Below, one piece after another: positions 15,730-24,789 of a DNA stretch of 64,000 bases. The notes beneath the pieces are model-generated. The model made no database searches and was not told the DNA's origin. It saw nothing but the letters and a program-made list of their open reading frames with translations. Source of the DNA: JBDIVL01 sp039794405 (GTDB lineage Bacteria > Planctomycetota > Brocadiia > Brocadiales > Brocadiaceae); NCBI GenBank assembly GCA_039794405.1, contig JBDIVL010000014.1, positions 1 through 64,000 on the forward strand, in the 5' to 3' direction. A program made the translations under genes and the position numbers. Positions within the stretch are counted from its first letter, which is position 1. Every line of letters begins with the position of its first letter.

Positions 15730-17733
15730 CTATGACCACCTGACATTCTGTGATGAGCCGTTTAAATCCAGAGTGGATTCTTGTGGTATAACCACGTCTG
15801 TCTTTTCAATTGCTGTTTCAGCGATTTCCGGCTTCAGCCTTTCTTGAGTATTAAACTGCATTTCAAAGAGTTTTTTATAGAGCCCGCCATGCACAAGAAG
15901 TTCATGGTGTATTCCCGTTTCAACGATCCTTCCTTTTTCTAAAACCACAATCAAATCCGCATGCAGTATGGTTGATAACCGGTGCGCAATGACAAATGTG
16001 GTACGGTCTTTTACAAGACGGTAGATGGCATTCTGAATAAGCTGTTCCGTCTCCGTGTCTACAGATGAAGTTGCTTCGTCCAGGATGAGGATTCGTGGGT
16101 TTGCAAGGATGGCACGGGCTATGGCGATGCGTTGTTTTTGTCCTCCTGAGAGTTTCACACCACGTTCTCCTATTACAGAGTTATATCCCTGCGGCAATCC
16201 CAGGATAAAGTCGTGGGCATTTGCAGCATGGGCGGCTTTCTCAATTTCCTCCTCTGAGGCATGGGATCTGGCGTAAGAGATATTTGCATGTACCGTATCG
16301 TTAAAAAGAAAAGGCTCCTGGAGTACCATGGCCATCTGCTTGCGCAGCGAGTGCAGTTTAACATCTTTGATATTATACCCGTCGATGAAGATGTCCCCTT
16401 GTGATGGATCATAAAACCGGGGAATAAGTTTTGTAAGGGTGGTTTTCCCGCTGCCACTGGGACCCACAAGTGCGATCATCTGGCCCGGCCGTGCACATAT
16501 ATTTATATCAGTAAGGACTTCCATTCCCTCATTATACATAAAATGTACACGCCTGAACTCTACAGTTCCCTGTACGGGAGGCAGATCGATGGCATTCGGG
16601 ATACTATTTGAGCCGCCCGGTGTATCTAAAATCTCAAAGACCCGTTCAGTGGAGGCGATAGCACGCTGAACCTGATTGTAAAAACGTGTTAAACCGGTAA
16701 TGGGACCGTACATCATCTGGAGATAAGGAAAGAATATGACAAATGTTCCTGCGGAAAGTTGTCCCTGCAGCACTTTATAGCCTCCCAAACAGATGATAAC
16801 TACGGCTCCGGTTTCCGTTATTAAATCTACAATGGGTCTCAAGGTGGAAACGAGTTTTAGTATCCGGACATAAAGGGTATAGTTTTCATAATTTTTATTC
16901 CGGAAACGGCTCATTTCCTCAGTTTCTTTTGCAAACCCTGCAATGACGCGAATGCCGGAAATATTGTCCTGGATTAAGGCGTTGAGTTCGCCTGTCTTAT
17001 CACGCAGGGAGCGAAATACCCTTCTGATCCTTTTGCCAAAATTGTATGTGCAGAGTGATATAAATGGACAGACAAATAAGGCAATACTGGTGAGCTGCCA
17101 ATCAAGTTTCAAACAGAAATATAATATCCAGCCAAACTTGAACATATCAGTAATAAAAGTAATGACGGGGCCCACTATTGCCTGTTCGAGTGAGTTGACG
17201 TCGTTCATAATGCGGCTCATAATATCGCCTGTCTTGTTGTTCTCAAAATAGTTAAGAGGAAGGCGCTGTATGTGATCGTAGAGCTGGTTCCGCAAGTCAT
17301 AAATAAGCCTTTGCCCCAGCTCAGAAGTAATAAAGCCGTGGGCCAGAGTAATTGCTCCGCTAAGGGTATGAAGAAGGATAAAACTTACCGCAAGGAAGAT
17401 GAGTGTAATAATTGTAGGGTTATACCCTCCAAGCCAGTGCTTGTGAATAGCATGTGATATCGTTAGTAAAGGTTTTGCAAGGGGAATTGAATTTTCCTTA
17501 TTATGGGGATAAACCTTATCAGGGAATGGTTCACCGGAATGGTGAACGCTATTTTTCAGGTATTTATCGGCTATCTTGATTTCATCGACTGCTATACCTA
17601 ATATTTGGGTTGGCAGGACAGCAATGTATGCGCCGATTGCAGAGAAAATAAGGACAATAACAGACTTACGCCAGTAAGGTTTGAGGTAGCCTAAAAGTCT
17701 GATATAGGTGTTTTTTGTGTTAGTTCTACTCAT
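15730..17733 (-). CDS. MsbA-type ABC exporter (fused membrane and ATPase domains)
   Basis: A 667-residue half-transporter. Six membrane helices span about 20-340, with the coupling-helix region GDIMSRIMNDVNSLEQAI at about 145. The ATPase domain has Walker A GPSGSGKTT, Q-loop LQEPFLFNDT, signature LSGGQKQR, and Walker B ILILDEATSS followed by an H-loop AHRLS. It would flip or export lipids, peptides or drugs across the inner membrane as a homodimer. ATG 17733 is chosen because it overlaps the stop of the MacB-like permease (ATGAGTAG), indicating translational coupling. A longer frame to 17907 lies wholly inside that gene. It is the last gene of the macA/macB-like operon. Confidence 0.9.
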   Translation of the reverse strand: MSRTNTKNTYIRLLGYLKPYWRKSVIVLIFSAIGAYIAVLPTQILGIAVDEIKIADKYLKNSVHHSGEPFPDKVYPHNKENSIPLAKPLLTISHAIHKHWLGGYNPTIITLIFLAVSFILLHTLSGAITLAHGFITSELGQRLIYDLRNQLYDHIQRLPLNYFENNKTGDIMSRIMNDVNSLEQAIVGPVITFITDMFKFGWILYFCLKLDWQLTSIALFVCPFISLCTYNFGKRIRRVFRSLRDKTGELNALIQDNISGIRVIAGFAKETEEMSRFRNKNYENYTLYVRILKLVSTLRPIVDLITETGAVVIICLGGYKVLQGQLSAGTFVIFFPYLQMMYGPITGLTRFYNQVQRAIASTERVFEILDTPGGSNSIPNAIDLPPVQGTVEFRRVHFMYNEGMEVLTDINICARPGQMIALVGPSGSGKTTLTKLIPRFYDPSQGDIFIDGYNIKDVKLHSLRKQMAMVLQEPFLFNDTVHANISYARSHASEEEIEKAAHAANAHDFILGLPQGYNSVIGERGVKLSGGQKQRIAIARAILANPRILILDEATSSVDTETEQLIQNAIYRLVKDRTTFVIAHRLSTILHADLIVVLEKGRIVETGIHHELLVHGGLYKKLFEMQFNTQERLKPEIAETAIEKTDVVIPQESTLDLNGSSQNVRWS

Positions 17734-18934
17734 AACGGAGGGCGTCAATCGGGTTAAGCCGGGATGCCTTCTGTGCCGGATAATAGCCAAAGAAAATACC
17801 AACCATGCTTGAGAATAAAAAGGCAATTGCGATTGATATCGGTGATAACAGTGAGGGCCAGCCTCCAAAATGAGAAACTGATTTTGACAGGACAACACCA
17901 AAAACAATTCCGACTATTCCACCGATTGAACTCAGCACGCCTGCCTCAATCAAAAACTGTAAAAGGATATCTTTTTCTTTAGCACCAACCGCCATCCTGA
18001 TACCGATTTCCCTTGTCCTTTCTGTTGTAGAGACCAACATGATGTTCATAATACCAATCCCGCCTACAATTAGGGACACCGATGCGATACTTCCCAGGAG
18101 TATCGTCATCGTACGGCTCGTTTCTATAATCGTTGAAGCAAATTCCACCTGACTGATAACCTGAAAATCGTTTTCCTCATTTGGTCTTATACGGTGGCGT
18201 TGTCGCAATAAGGTAGTAATTTGTTCGATTGCCTCAAACCGGGCCTCTGTTGTTACCGTGGAGGCGAAGATCATGTTTATATAGGTAATACCCATAATCT
18301 TTCTCTGTACCGTCGTGTACGGTACCAAAACGGTATCATCCTGATCGCGTCCCATTGCAGATTCTCCTTTAACACTGAGTACTCCAATCACTCTGAAAGG
18401 CATGTTATTTATCCGGACCATCTTACCAATGGGATTCAATGTCCCAAAGAGATTTGTTACAACGGTTTGTCCCAGGACGCATACTTTTGACATGGAATGC
18501 ACATCCTGCTGGCTGATGAATCGTCCTGAGCTTAGGGGCCAGTTTCTTATAATCTGATAATCAGGTCCTACACCGAGTATTGAAGTTGCCCAGTTCATAT
18601 TGCCATAAACAACCTGTGACGTTGCCCTGATACCGGGGGAAACATACGTTACCATGCTGCACTCCCGTTCAATAGCGAAGGCATCTTCTGCTATTAAGGT
18701 AACGCCACCCTCGGTACCTCTGGCAGCAGTATGTAGGGTGCTAACAGGGAAAATAAGGAGTACATTTGTTCCTAAGCTCTCGAGTTGTTTTTCAACCGTA
18801 ACCTTTGCACCTTGGCCAATGCTAATCATGGCAATCACAGCCCCAACACCGATAACGATGCCAAGTATTGTCAGCGAAGACCGCAACTTGTTCCTCATAA
18901 TTGCCCGTATGGCTATTTTGAAAAGTATTTGCAT
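17726..18934 (-). CDS. MacB-like ABC transporter permease
   Basis: A 402-residue permease of the MacB/FtsX type. The first membrane helix lies at about 20-42 (LRSSLTILGIVIGVGAVIAM), followed by a ~230-residue periplasmic MacB core domain. Three C-terminal helices follow, with the conserved STTERTREIGIRMAVGAKEKDI loop (about 305-327), and the protein ends in LNPIDALRYE. The ATPase is encoded separately just upstream in the operon (19065-19790), with a 130-base gap that holds a short hairpin. With the MacA-like adaptor it should form a tripartite pump; the TolC-like channel is not in the window. Confidence 0.9.
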   Translation of the reverse strand: MQILFKIAIRAIMRNKLRSSLTILGIVIGVGAVIAMISIGQGAKVTVEKQLESLGTNVLLIFPVSTLHTAARGTEGGVTLIAEDAFAIERECSMVTYVSPGIRATSQVVYGNMNWATSILGVGPDYQIIRNWPLSSGRFISQQDVHSMSKVCVLGQTVVTNLFGTLNPIGKMVRINNMPFRVIGVLSVKGESAMGRDQDDTVLVPYTTVQRKIMGITYINMIFASTVTTEARFEAIEQITTLLRQRHRIRPNEENDFQVISQVEFASTIIETSRTMTILLGSIASVSLIVGGIGIMNIMLVSTTERTREIGIRMAVGAKEKDILLQFLIEAGVLSSIGGIVGIVFGVVLSKSVSHFGGWPSLLSPISIAIAFLFSSMVGIFFGYYPAQKASRLNPIDALRYE

Positions 18935-18989
18935 ATACCGTAAATATTTAAGGTTACTATATTTTGTTATTGATTATTTGTGGTCGTTT

Positions 18990-19017
18990 GTAGAGATGTG
19001 AGGTCTTGCGTCTCTAC
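18990..19017. repeat. Short hairpin repeat (GTAGAGA...TCTCTAC)
   Basis: GTAGAGA at 18990-18996 pairs with TCTCTAC at 19011-19017, and further G-U-tolerant pairs extend the stem inward. It lies between the ABC ATPase and permease genes. A similar element (GTAGAAACG...CGTTTCTAC) sits at 26313-26340. There is no T-tract, so it is more likely a dispersed REP-like hairpin than a terminator. Confidence 0.6.
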
Positions 19018-19064
19018 TATGAATGACATCCCGATACCTCTCGATAACTTCTGTTGATCGCTGA

Positions 19065-19790
19065 TTACTTTGCCGCCTGGGGTATTGGGGTGTTGATATC
19101 CGATAACGAGGGTGTGTCGTAAATCACCTCCCCATCTTTTAAAGTAATAATTCTCCGTGCAAACTTTGCGATATCATTTTCATGGGTAACCAGAATAATG
19201 GTAATACCCTTTTGGAGGTTGAGGTCTTGCAATACATGCATAACGTCTGTACTTGTTACGGTATCAAGATTTCCTGTTGGCTCATCGGCAAGGAGTAATG
19301 CGGGGTTATTGATGATGGCCCGTGCAATGGCGACCCGCTGCTGCTGTCCACCGGATAGTTGATTTGGATAGTGTTCCTCGAATCCTTCAAGGCCTAAAGT
19401 TTTTACCGTTTGGTGAATTTTTTCTAAATCTGTTTTGGATATTTTTTTACGATAGATGAGCGGTAATTCGATATTTTCTAAAATGGTTGTGCGACTTAAA
19501 AGATTAAAATTTTGAAACACAAACCCGATCTTTTTATTACGGATATCCGCTAGTTCGTTCTTTGAAAACTCGGAGACGTTAATACCATCCAGATAATAGT
19601 TTCCCCGGGTAGGCAGGTCAAGACATCCAAGGATATTCATTAAGGTTGATTTGCCGGAACCTGAAGCCCCCATAATGGCCACAAATTCTCCTTTTTTTAT
19701 GGACAGGGATACTCCTTTTAACGCCGGTACTTTAATCTCTCCTATCTCATATATCTTGTATATATCATCTAATAATACAATGTCATGCAT
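19065..19790 (-). CDS. MacB/LolD-type ABC transporter ATPase
   Basis: A 241-residue ATPase with Walker A GASGSGKST (about 41), Q-loop FQNFNLL, signature LSGGQQQR (about 144), Walker B LLLADEPTGNLD and H-loop VTHE. It groups with the LolD/MacB/FtsE mechanotransmission class, which powers a separate FtsX-like permease (17726-18934). It lies 29 bases after the adaptor gene on the same strand. A C-terminal tail of ~15 residues beyond the domain is unremarkable. Confidence 0.9.
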   Translation of the reverse strand: MHDIVLLDDIYKIYEIGEIKVPALKGVSLSIKKGEFVAIMGASGSGKSTLMNILGCLDLPTRGNYYLDGINVSEFSKNELADIRNKKIGFVFQNFNLLSRTTILENIELPLIYRKKISKTDLEKIHQTVKTLGLEGFEEHYPNQLSGGQQQRVAIARAIINNPALLLADEPTGNLDTVTSTDVMHVLQDLNLQKGITIILVTHENDIAKFARRIITLKDGEVIYDTPSLSDINTPIPQAAK

Positions 19791-19819
19791 ACATCGTAAT
19801 TACTCAAATTATAAAGTTT

Positions 19820-21028
19820 TTAAAAACGACCGCGCCAGGGAACCCTTTGTTTTGTATCTGTTGAAGTTGGCTTAAGAGTTACTTCATCAATAACCACTTC
19901 CTGGCCTTCTTTTAGATCTCCTTCAAGAATCTCAGTATAGCTATCGTCACTAATCCCTAGTTTTACAAATACTTCTTTTAATTTTCCCTGCTCCAGTATC
20001 CAAATACGTTGACCATTTTTTTTCGAGAATTTCTTCTCAGTCATCATATGTTCGCCTGCCTCCGCCTCTTTTCTTAATACCTCTGACGGAGTATACCGAA
20101 GGGAAACGTTGGGAACCTTTAATACATTCTCTGCTTTTGCTACTAAAATAGAAGTACTTGCCGTCATTCCCGGCAAAAGTTTCAGGGACGAGTTGTCGAA
20201 ACTGATTATTGTGTTGTACGTTACAACATTCTGAAAGATGACGGGGTTCTTTCTGATTTCAACAACAGTTCCTTCAAAGGTATCATCCGGGAAAGCATCT
20301 ACGGTAAATTTTGCATATTGTTTTATCTTAACCATGCCAATATCAGCTTCGTCAATGTTAGCGTTGACCTGCATATGGACAAGATCTTCGGCAAGAGTAA
20401 ATAGTGTGGGGGTCTGAAAACTTGCCACTACGGTTTGGCCAACGTCAACTTCTCTTGAGATTACAATACCATTTAATGGTGAGGTAATTACCGTATGTTC
20501 TAAGTCTGTTTTTGCTATTTCAAGGGCTGCCTTTGCTTGTAGTACCTGAGCTTCTGCCAGTTCCACATCGGTTGTGCTGACCTCAAACGTTGTCCGTACA
20601 GCATCAAGTTCCTCAATAGAAATAACTTTTTTCTCAAACAATTTTTTTGCACGATGGTAATTACTCCTGTTGTTCTTGGCAGTAACCTTTGCTTTTTCAT
20701 GGGTGGCTACAGCAGTGGCAAGGGAAGCCTCGGCCCTTTTTACTCCAAGTTCAAACGGTACTGGATCTATCCGTGCTACTACTTGTCCTTTCTTAACTTC
20801 AGAATTAAAATCGACAAATAATTGGGAGACGAGTCCTGAAACCTGGCTGCCAATTATTACAGTTCTTACAGGATTCACTGTGCCTGTTGCTGTAATGTAT
20901 TTGCTGATTGTGCCCCGGTCAATTTTTCCCGTCCTGTATTGGATGGCATCTTTGCCGCTAAATAGGTAAATTGTTATTACGGCTGTGGCGATAAGACAGA
21001 GAACCCCAAGAATGACGTATTTTTTCAT
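19820..21028 (-). CDS. MacA-like periplasmic adaptor (membrane fusion protein)
   Basis: A 402-residue protein with an N-terminal membrane anchor (about 4-24). The first lipoyl half is TGTVNPVRTVIIGSQVSG (about 49-66), then comes an alpha-hairpin (about 100-170), and the second lipoyl half is SPLNGIVISREVDVGQTV (about 179-196). Beta-barrel and membrane-proximal domains follow. This is the RND/MacA/HlyD adaptor fold that links the inner-membrane MacB-type pump to an outer channel. It is first in the minus-strand operon; about 700 bases of repeat-bearing DNA separate it from the next divergent gene. Confidence 0.9.
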   Translation of the reverse strand: MKKYVILGVLCLIATAVITIYLFSGKDAIQYRTGKIDRGTISKYITATGTVNPVRTVIIGSQVSGLVSQLFVDFNSEVKKGQVVARIDPVPFELGVKRAEASLATAVATHEKAKVTAKNNRSNYHRAKKLFEKKVISIEELDAVRTTFEVSTTDVELAEAQVLQAKAALEIAKTDLEHTVITSPLNGIVISREVDVGQTVVASFQTPTLFTLAEDLVHMQVNANIDEADIGMVKIKQYAKFTVDAFPDDTFEGTVVEIRKNPVIFQNVVTYNTIISFDNSSLKLLPGMTASTSILVAKAENVLKVPNVSLRYTPSEVLRKEAEAGEHMMTEKKFSKKNGQRIWILEQGKLKEVFVKLGISDDSYTEILEGDLKEGQEVVIDEVTLKPTSTDTKQRVPWRGRF

Positions 21029-21194
21029 GAAAATATTATTTATCTGTTATCTTATTTATTGCCATTTATATCTTTTTGGTACATATATTCTATTTAGCAT
21101 TACCTTATCGTACAACAAATCTTCATTATAATACAAAATAGACACTTGTAAGGATAATAAAATTTACCTGTGATAACAATGATATTTTAATCGT

Positions 21195-21491
21195 ATAGGA
21201 ATTTTCATATTATGTGAGCGGTTTTCAAGGTGGTACGGACAAAGGAGAGACGCGAAATCTCGCGTTTGTACCCGTGCCCTCAGGGGGTTGACTCATTCGT
21301 TTACGATTGAACCGAGACGTTTGATATGTTTCCTATATCTGGTGCCAGTCAAAAACGCACAGGTCAATGCTCAATATATGGGGTTGTCCAAAAAGGTATT
21401 TGCGATGCCATATTTGTAGGGGCGTATTGCAATACGCCCCTACATACATGTTGTATGAAAAAAATCGATTTTGTACCTTTTTGGACAACCC
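21195..21491. repeat. Composite of three dispersed hairpin repeats
   Basis: Three units abut. About 21195-21280 carries GTATAGGAATTTTCAT and an imperfect GGTACGGACAAA...TTTGTACCCGTGCC hairpin, and resembles 24318-24388. About 21286-21380 aligns with 7361-7455. At 21381-21491, 18-base perfect inverted arms (GGGTTGTCCAAAAAGGTA at 21381-21398, complement at 21474-21491) enclose a 30-base perfect palindrome at 21415-21444 (half site TGTAGGGGCGTATTG). That inner palindrome recurs almost exactly at 61906-61933. No transposase is present. Confidence 0.8.
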
Positions 21492-21645
21492 TGACCTTGA
21501 AAGTCTACCGGAAGCGTTAAGTTCAAGTGGTTTTACATAAAAACACCTTAATGTTACTTCTTTAATTTAATAAGAAAATCTTAGATGCTTAATATTTTTA
21601 ATGTACCGTAACGTTTGATTTCTGCTTAACATTTTAAAAATTCTA

Positions 21646-21674
21646 TTGACATGTCGATTTTCCCTGTTTATATT
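21646..21674 (+). promoter_or_regulatory. Sigma-70-type promoter upstream of the CsgG/PEGA gene
   Basis: TTGACA at 21646-21651 and TATATT at 21669-21674 are separated by exactly 17 bases. The expected start is near 21681, about 50 bases before the coding start at 21731. This is a close match to the housekeeping consensus. Confidence 0.65.
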
Positions 21675-21730
21675 GTGCACCCAAATATTGCTTGGTGTCG
21701 GTTTTTCATTCTATAGATATATAGTTACAC

Positions 21731-22888
21731 ATGTCACGTATAAAAATATATAACTCATTGCTTGTACAGACCTGCGCATTTTTCCCGCTTATGATCTCCA
21801 TCCTTTTTATACACACCCTTTCAGCAGCAGAGCCAGACGGTCAGTCTATACTCAAGGCGGCTATTTTTGTGGAGAATCGTGCAGGTAAAGTATTAGATGA
21901 CAAAGTCCCGGTACTGGAAGACTTCATTACTAGCCGTGTAACTGAACAGGGTTTCTGTGTGCTTAGCAGGGGAGTGCTGATAAATGCCTTTAAAGATATT
22001 CCTGGAAAAGAACCGAAAGTCTTGCATCCTGAAGTTCCTCCCGTTAATTTAGACCAACAATTAAGCAGTAGGAGTTCAGCCCTGCGACTGGCACAAACGA
22101 TGGGAGTGGACTATATTATTGTAGCTTCCATAACCTCCTTTGGTACGGAGAGAAAAACATTCGAGAGTTATGGGGTAAAGACAATCAATCTTGTTCATAA
22201 TTTGCGTGTAAGTTATAAAATCCTTGAAGTGGCAGAAGGAGGGTCTTTAGTGGCAGATACCATAAAAGTCAGTAAAACCACCCGGTTTACAAAGGATAGT
22301 GCCACTGAGGATAGTGATATGATTAACGGGATGCTGGATGATGTTTCTGTGAAAGTTGCAGAATGTTTAAGGAAAAAGCGCATCACCCCGCCGTCTCCAA
22401 AACCTGGTCTTGTTGAAATTACCATTGCCTGTGGCATGCAGGATATGGTTCAACTTCCTGTAAGCATTCCTGATGTCCGGCTGACAAAAGACGGCACCGT
22501 GGTAATAGGAGAAGACAAATTAGAAGTGCAGTTATTAGACGTTACTATAGAACTCAATGGAATGGTCATAGGTTCTGCTCCCGGTACATTTAAGGTACCG
22601 CCAGGACTTAGTAAAATCCGCCTCTCCCGTGAGGGCTTTAAGGATTGGGAGAGAACAATTAATATCGTTGCAGGTCAGAAACTGAATGTTGCTTTACAAA
22701 TGAGCGATGCTGGTTATGCACGATGGAAGGATACTACTGCATTCCTCCAGGAATTAGAAAACGGTGAGAAACTGACTGATGCGGAAGTAAAGTTAATTGA
22801 AGGAATCGCCCGGATGTTGCGACAAAGCGGATATAAGGTAGATGTCAAAAGTGATGTTAAAGTAGAGGACAAAGGGGGATTGTTCTAA
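21731..22888 (+). CDS. Exported CsgG-like protein with PEGA domain
   Basis: A 385-residue protein with an N-terminal signal segment (about 10-32, ending LSAAEP). Residues ~40-215 resemble a CsgG/FlgO-like nucleotide-fold envelope domain (VLEDFITSRVTEQGFCVLSR and GVDYIIVASITSFG). A PEGA domain follows at about 265-320 (IELNGMVIGSAPGTFKVPPG and REGFKDWERTI), then a helical tail. It is probably periplasmic or surface-attached. Function is unknown, but similar CsgG-like proteins are encoded at 23271 and 36129. A consensus-like promoter precedes it. Confidence 0.6.
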   Translation: MSRIKIYNSLLVQTCAFFPLMISILFIHTLSAAEPDGQSILKAAIFVENRAGKVLDDKVPVLEDFITSRVTEQGFCVLSRGVLINAFKDIPGKEPKVLHPEVPPVNLDQQLSSRSSALRLAQTMGVDYIIVASITSFGTERKTFESYGVKTINLVHNLRVSYKILEVAEGGSLVADTIKVSKTTRFTKDSATEDSDMINGMLDDVSVKVAECLRKKRITPPSPKPGLVEITIACGMQDMVQLPVSIPDVRLTKDGTVVIGEDKLEVQLLDVTIELNGMVIGSAPGTFKVPPGLSKIRLSREGFKDWERTINIVAGQKLNVALQMSDAGYARWKDTTAFLQELENGEKLTDAEVKLIEGIARMLRQSGYKVDVKSDVKVEDKGGLF

Positions 22889-23235
22889 ATTTATGTATAG
22901 GAATTTCAAAGAGTAGGATGGGTCAAACGAAGCAGACCCATCAATAATGTTTTAGTTAATAGCTGACAGCTTTTCAGCTACGAAGAATCTGATGGGTGCG
23001 TTGACGCTTCATCAATCCTGCATAATTACCATGGTGTAGCAGTACAAAAGTTGCCGAAGGTCTAATTTAACGTTTAGGAATTTCGAACGTAGGGGCCCCT
23101 GCCCAAATTCATAAAAAGCTATGTAGGGTGGGCATTGCCCACCGAAAAATAAACAACGTGGACGAGTGGGCGATATTTTGGTGGGCAATACCCACCCTAC
23201 CCGCCTGTTAAAAGTTGCCAAAGGCCTAACTTATT
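22889..23235. repeat. Modular hairpin-repeat array, part 1
   Basis: Starting right after the stop codon, linker pieces alternate with hairpin inserts. A TATAGGAATTTCAA piece (about 22898) is followed by an insert with GATGGGTC...GACCCATC pairs. AAAGTTGCCGAAGGTCTAAT (about 23048) is followed by TTTAGGAATTTCG and an insert carrying a 21-base inverted pair (23123-23143 against 23180-23200, one mismatch; core GGTGGGCAATACCCACC). A final AAAAGTTGCCAAAGGCCTAA (about 23210) ends 40 bases before the next gene. The GGTGGGCA hairpin type recurs at 27764-27817. Confidence 0.75.
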
Positions 23236-23270
23236 GATCTATTTTACTTAACAGACAAGAGTTTATAAAA

Positions 23271-24176
23271 ATGAAAAAGTTATCGGGTATAAGAATATCA
23301 ATTTTTTTGTGTTGTCTTACATTATTAGCCCCAATGGCTGCCTGGGCTCAGTTAGAAACCTTGGGTGTCGGGTCGGTTAAGCTCACTCCGGCAGTAGTGC
23401 AGAGTGCGGCAAGGACCGGCAAAAAAGTCGAAATGGACCGCGTGGTACAGTCCCTGGACAGTCAACTGATCGATCGTATTCATGCAACCAGGAAATTTCA
23501 AATAGTGGGGCGAAGTGATCTGAAAGAAGTAGTAAAGGAACAGAGTTTCGCCAGTTCCGGGAACGTAGATGCCAATAATAAGGCTGCAGCACAACAGTTT
23601 AAAATGTCCGGGGCAAAATATATTCTAGTTACGACGGTAGATGACTTTCAGGATTATATCGAAACGGCAACTTTCCAGGGGACAGGTAGAAGTGCTACAA
23701 AACGTATCATGAGATTTTCCTGTGTTGGTAAAATTTACGACACCACCACGGGGAAATTGTTGGAATCTACTAATTTTCAGATCAGTAACAAAGACATTTC
23801 TGAAAACCGGACATATTCGACAAGGGATGGAGTGCTGAGTGATGAACTATTGGTGGCAATTGCTCGTAGTATGGCAGAGAAAATTGCAAATCGTGTGGCC
23901 GACGTGATTTTTCCACCCAAAGTACTGAGCAGGAGAGATAAGCAGATTACTATGAACCGGGGTGACGGTACAGATATCGCTGTTGGCCAGATTTGGAATG
24001 TTTTCGTTACAGGTGAAGAGCTCATTGATCCTGATACGAAAGAGAGCCTCGGTAGAGAGGAAATCCTCGTTGGCAAGGTAAAAATCACAAATGTCCTGCC
24101 TAAAACTTCATCTGCTGAGATATTGGAAGATTATGGGATTGATAAGATGGCTATTCTGAGGAAGGCTGGTAATTAG
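23271..24176 (+). CDS. CsgG/HfaB-family exported protein
   Basis: A 301-residue protein with a signal peptide cleaved near AWAQ (about 24-27). The rest is a CsgG-like fold: RTGKKVEMDRVVQSLDSQLI, RKFQIVGRSDLKEVVKEQSF (about 72-91), and GAKYILVTTVDDFQDYIE (about 113-130). A C-terminal beta-rich segment starting at about 225 reads DGTDIAVGQIWNVFVTGEEL. CsgG proteins form outer-membrane-associated pores or scaffolds. There is no lipobox Cys, unlike E. coli CsgG. Together with the downstream TPR lipoprotein, YcfL and LpoB genes this forms an envelope gene neighbourhood. Confidence 0.7.
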   Translation: MKKLSGIRISIFLCCLTLLAPMAAWAQLETLGVGSVKLTPAVVQSAARTGKKVEMDRVVQSLDSQLIDRIHATRKFQIVGRSDLKEVVKEQSFASSGNVDANNKAAAQQFKMSGAKYILVTTVDDFQDYIETATFQGTGRSATKRIMRFSCVGKIYDTTTGKLLESTNFQISNKDISENRTYSTRDGVLSDELLVAIARSMAEKIANRVADVIFPPKVLSRRDKQITMNRGDGTDIAVGQIWNVFVTGEELIDPDTKESLGREEILVGKVKITNVLPKTSSAEILEDYGIDKMAILRKAGN

Positions 24177-24789
24177 CCAGTGTCTAAACATGTACATGGG
24201 TAGGAGTCATAACACACTGACAAACAGAGTTTGTCAGTGCCATCCCATTGGAACTGGCTTACAAAGCATGAAAAATTTCTCTTCTGAGAAATACTATGTT
24301 TCAAATTTGTAACTTGATTGTATAGGAACTTTCGTTTTATGTAAGCGGCTTTACGGGTGGCACGGACAAACTTCGTTTGTCCGTGTTGCCGCGTTTAACT
24401 TGACGTAGAGGAATTTCAATGTTTTGTTGTAGGGCACCCTTTAGGGTTGCTATCCCCGCGTAGGTATCTGGCGGTGAAGCAAGGCTAAAGCCTTGTCCTA
24501 CATCTTCACGACAAATAAAAGTTGCCGAAGGCCTAATTTAACGTTTAGGAAATTCAAATTGTTAATTTTCCTCCCCCTTGATGGGGGAGGTTAGGTGGGG
24601 GTGTAAGAGCAAGCTAATCACCCTCCCTTAGTCCCTCCCATCAAGGGAGGGAAAATTTACGTTTAAGTTGCCGAAGGCCTAATTTAATGTATAGGAATTT
24701 CAATCTTTATAGGGGCTGAAGATTCTCAGCCCCTACATGGAAAAAGTCGCCAAAGATCTAACTTATTTTCACGATGGGGGATTAAAGGG
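24177..24789. repeat. Modular hairpin-repeat array, part 2
   Basis: About 610 non-coding bases made of the same linker/insert units. There is a CACTGACAAA/TTTGTCAGTG hairpin (24219-24243) and GTATAGGAACTTTCG with a GGCACGGACAAA/TTTGTCCGTG hairpin (24318-24385). GTAGAGGAATTTCAA (about 24411) is followed by an insert with AAGGCTAAAGCCTT. AAAGTTGCCGAAGGCCTAAT (about 24527) precedes the 126-bp repeat copy 2. GTATAGGAATTTCAA (about 24690) is followed by an AGGGGCTGA...TCAGCCCCT hairpin (24713-24736). Finally comes AAAAAGTCGCCAAAGATCTA (about 24740), just before the next gene. Confidence 0.75.
24561..24686. repeat. 126-bp palindromic intergenic repeat, copy 2
   Basis: Identical over 126 bases to 1-126 at the left end of the window, including the CTCCCCCTTGATGGGGGAG hairpin and the trailing linker. 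It sits as one insert within the modular array of 24177-24789. Perfect identity 24 kb apart suggests recent copying or gene conversion. Confidence 0.9.

Noticed and set aside
22889..24789. CRISPR array
   Set aside because: The linker recurs but spacing is irregular, inserts are palindromic and of variable length, and no cas genes are present.
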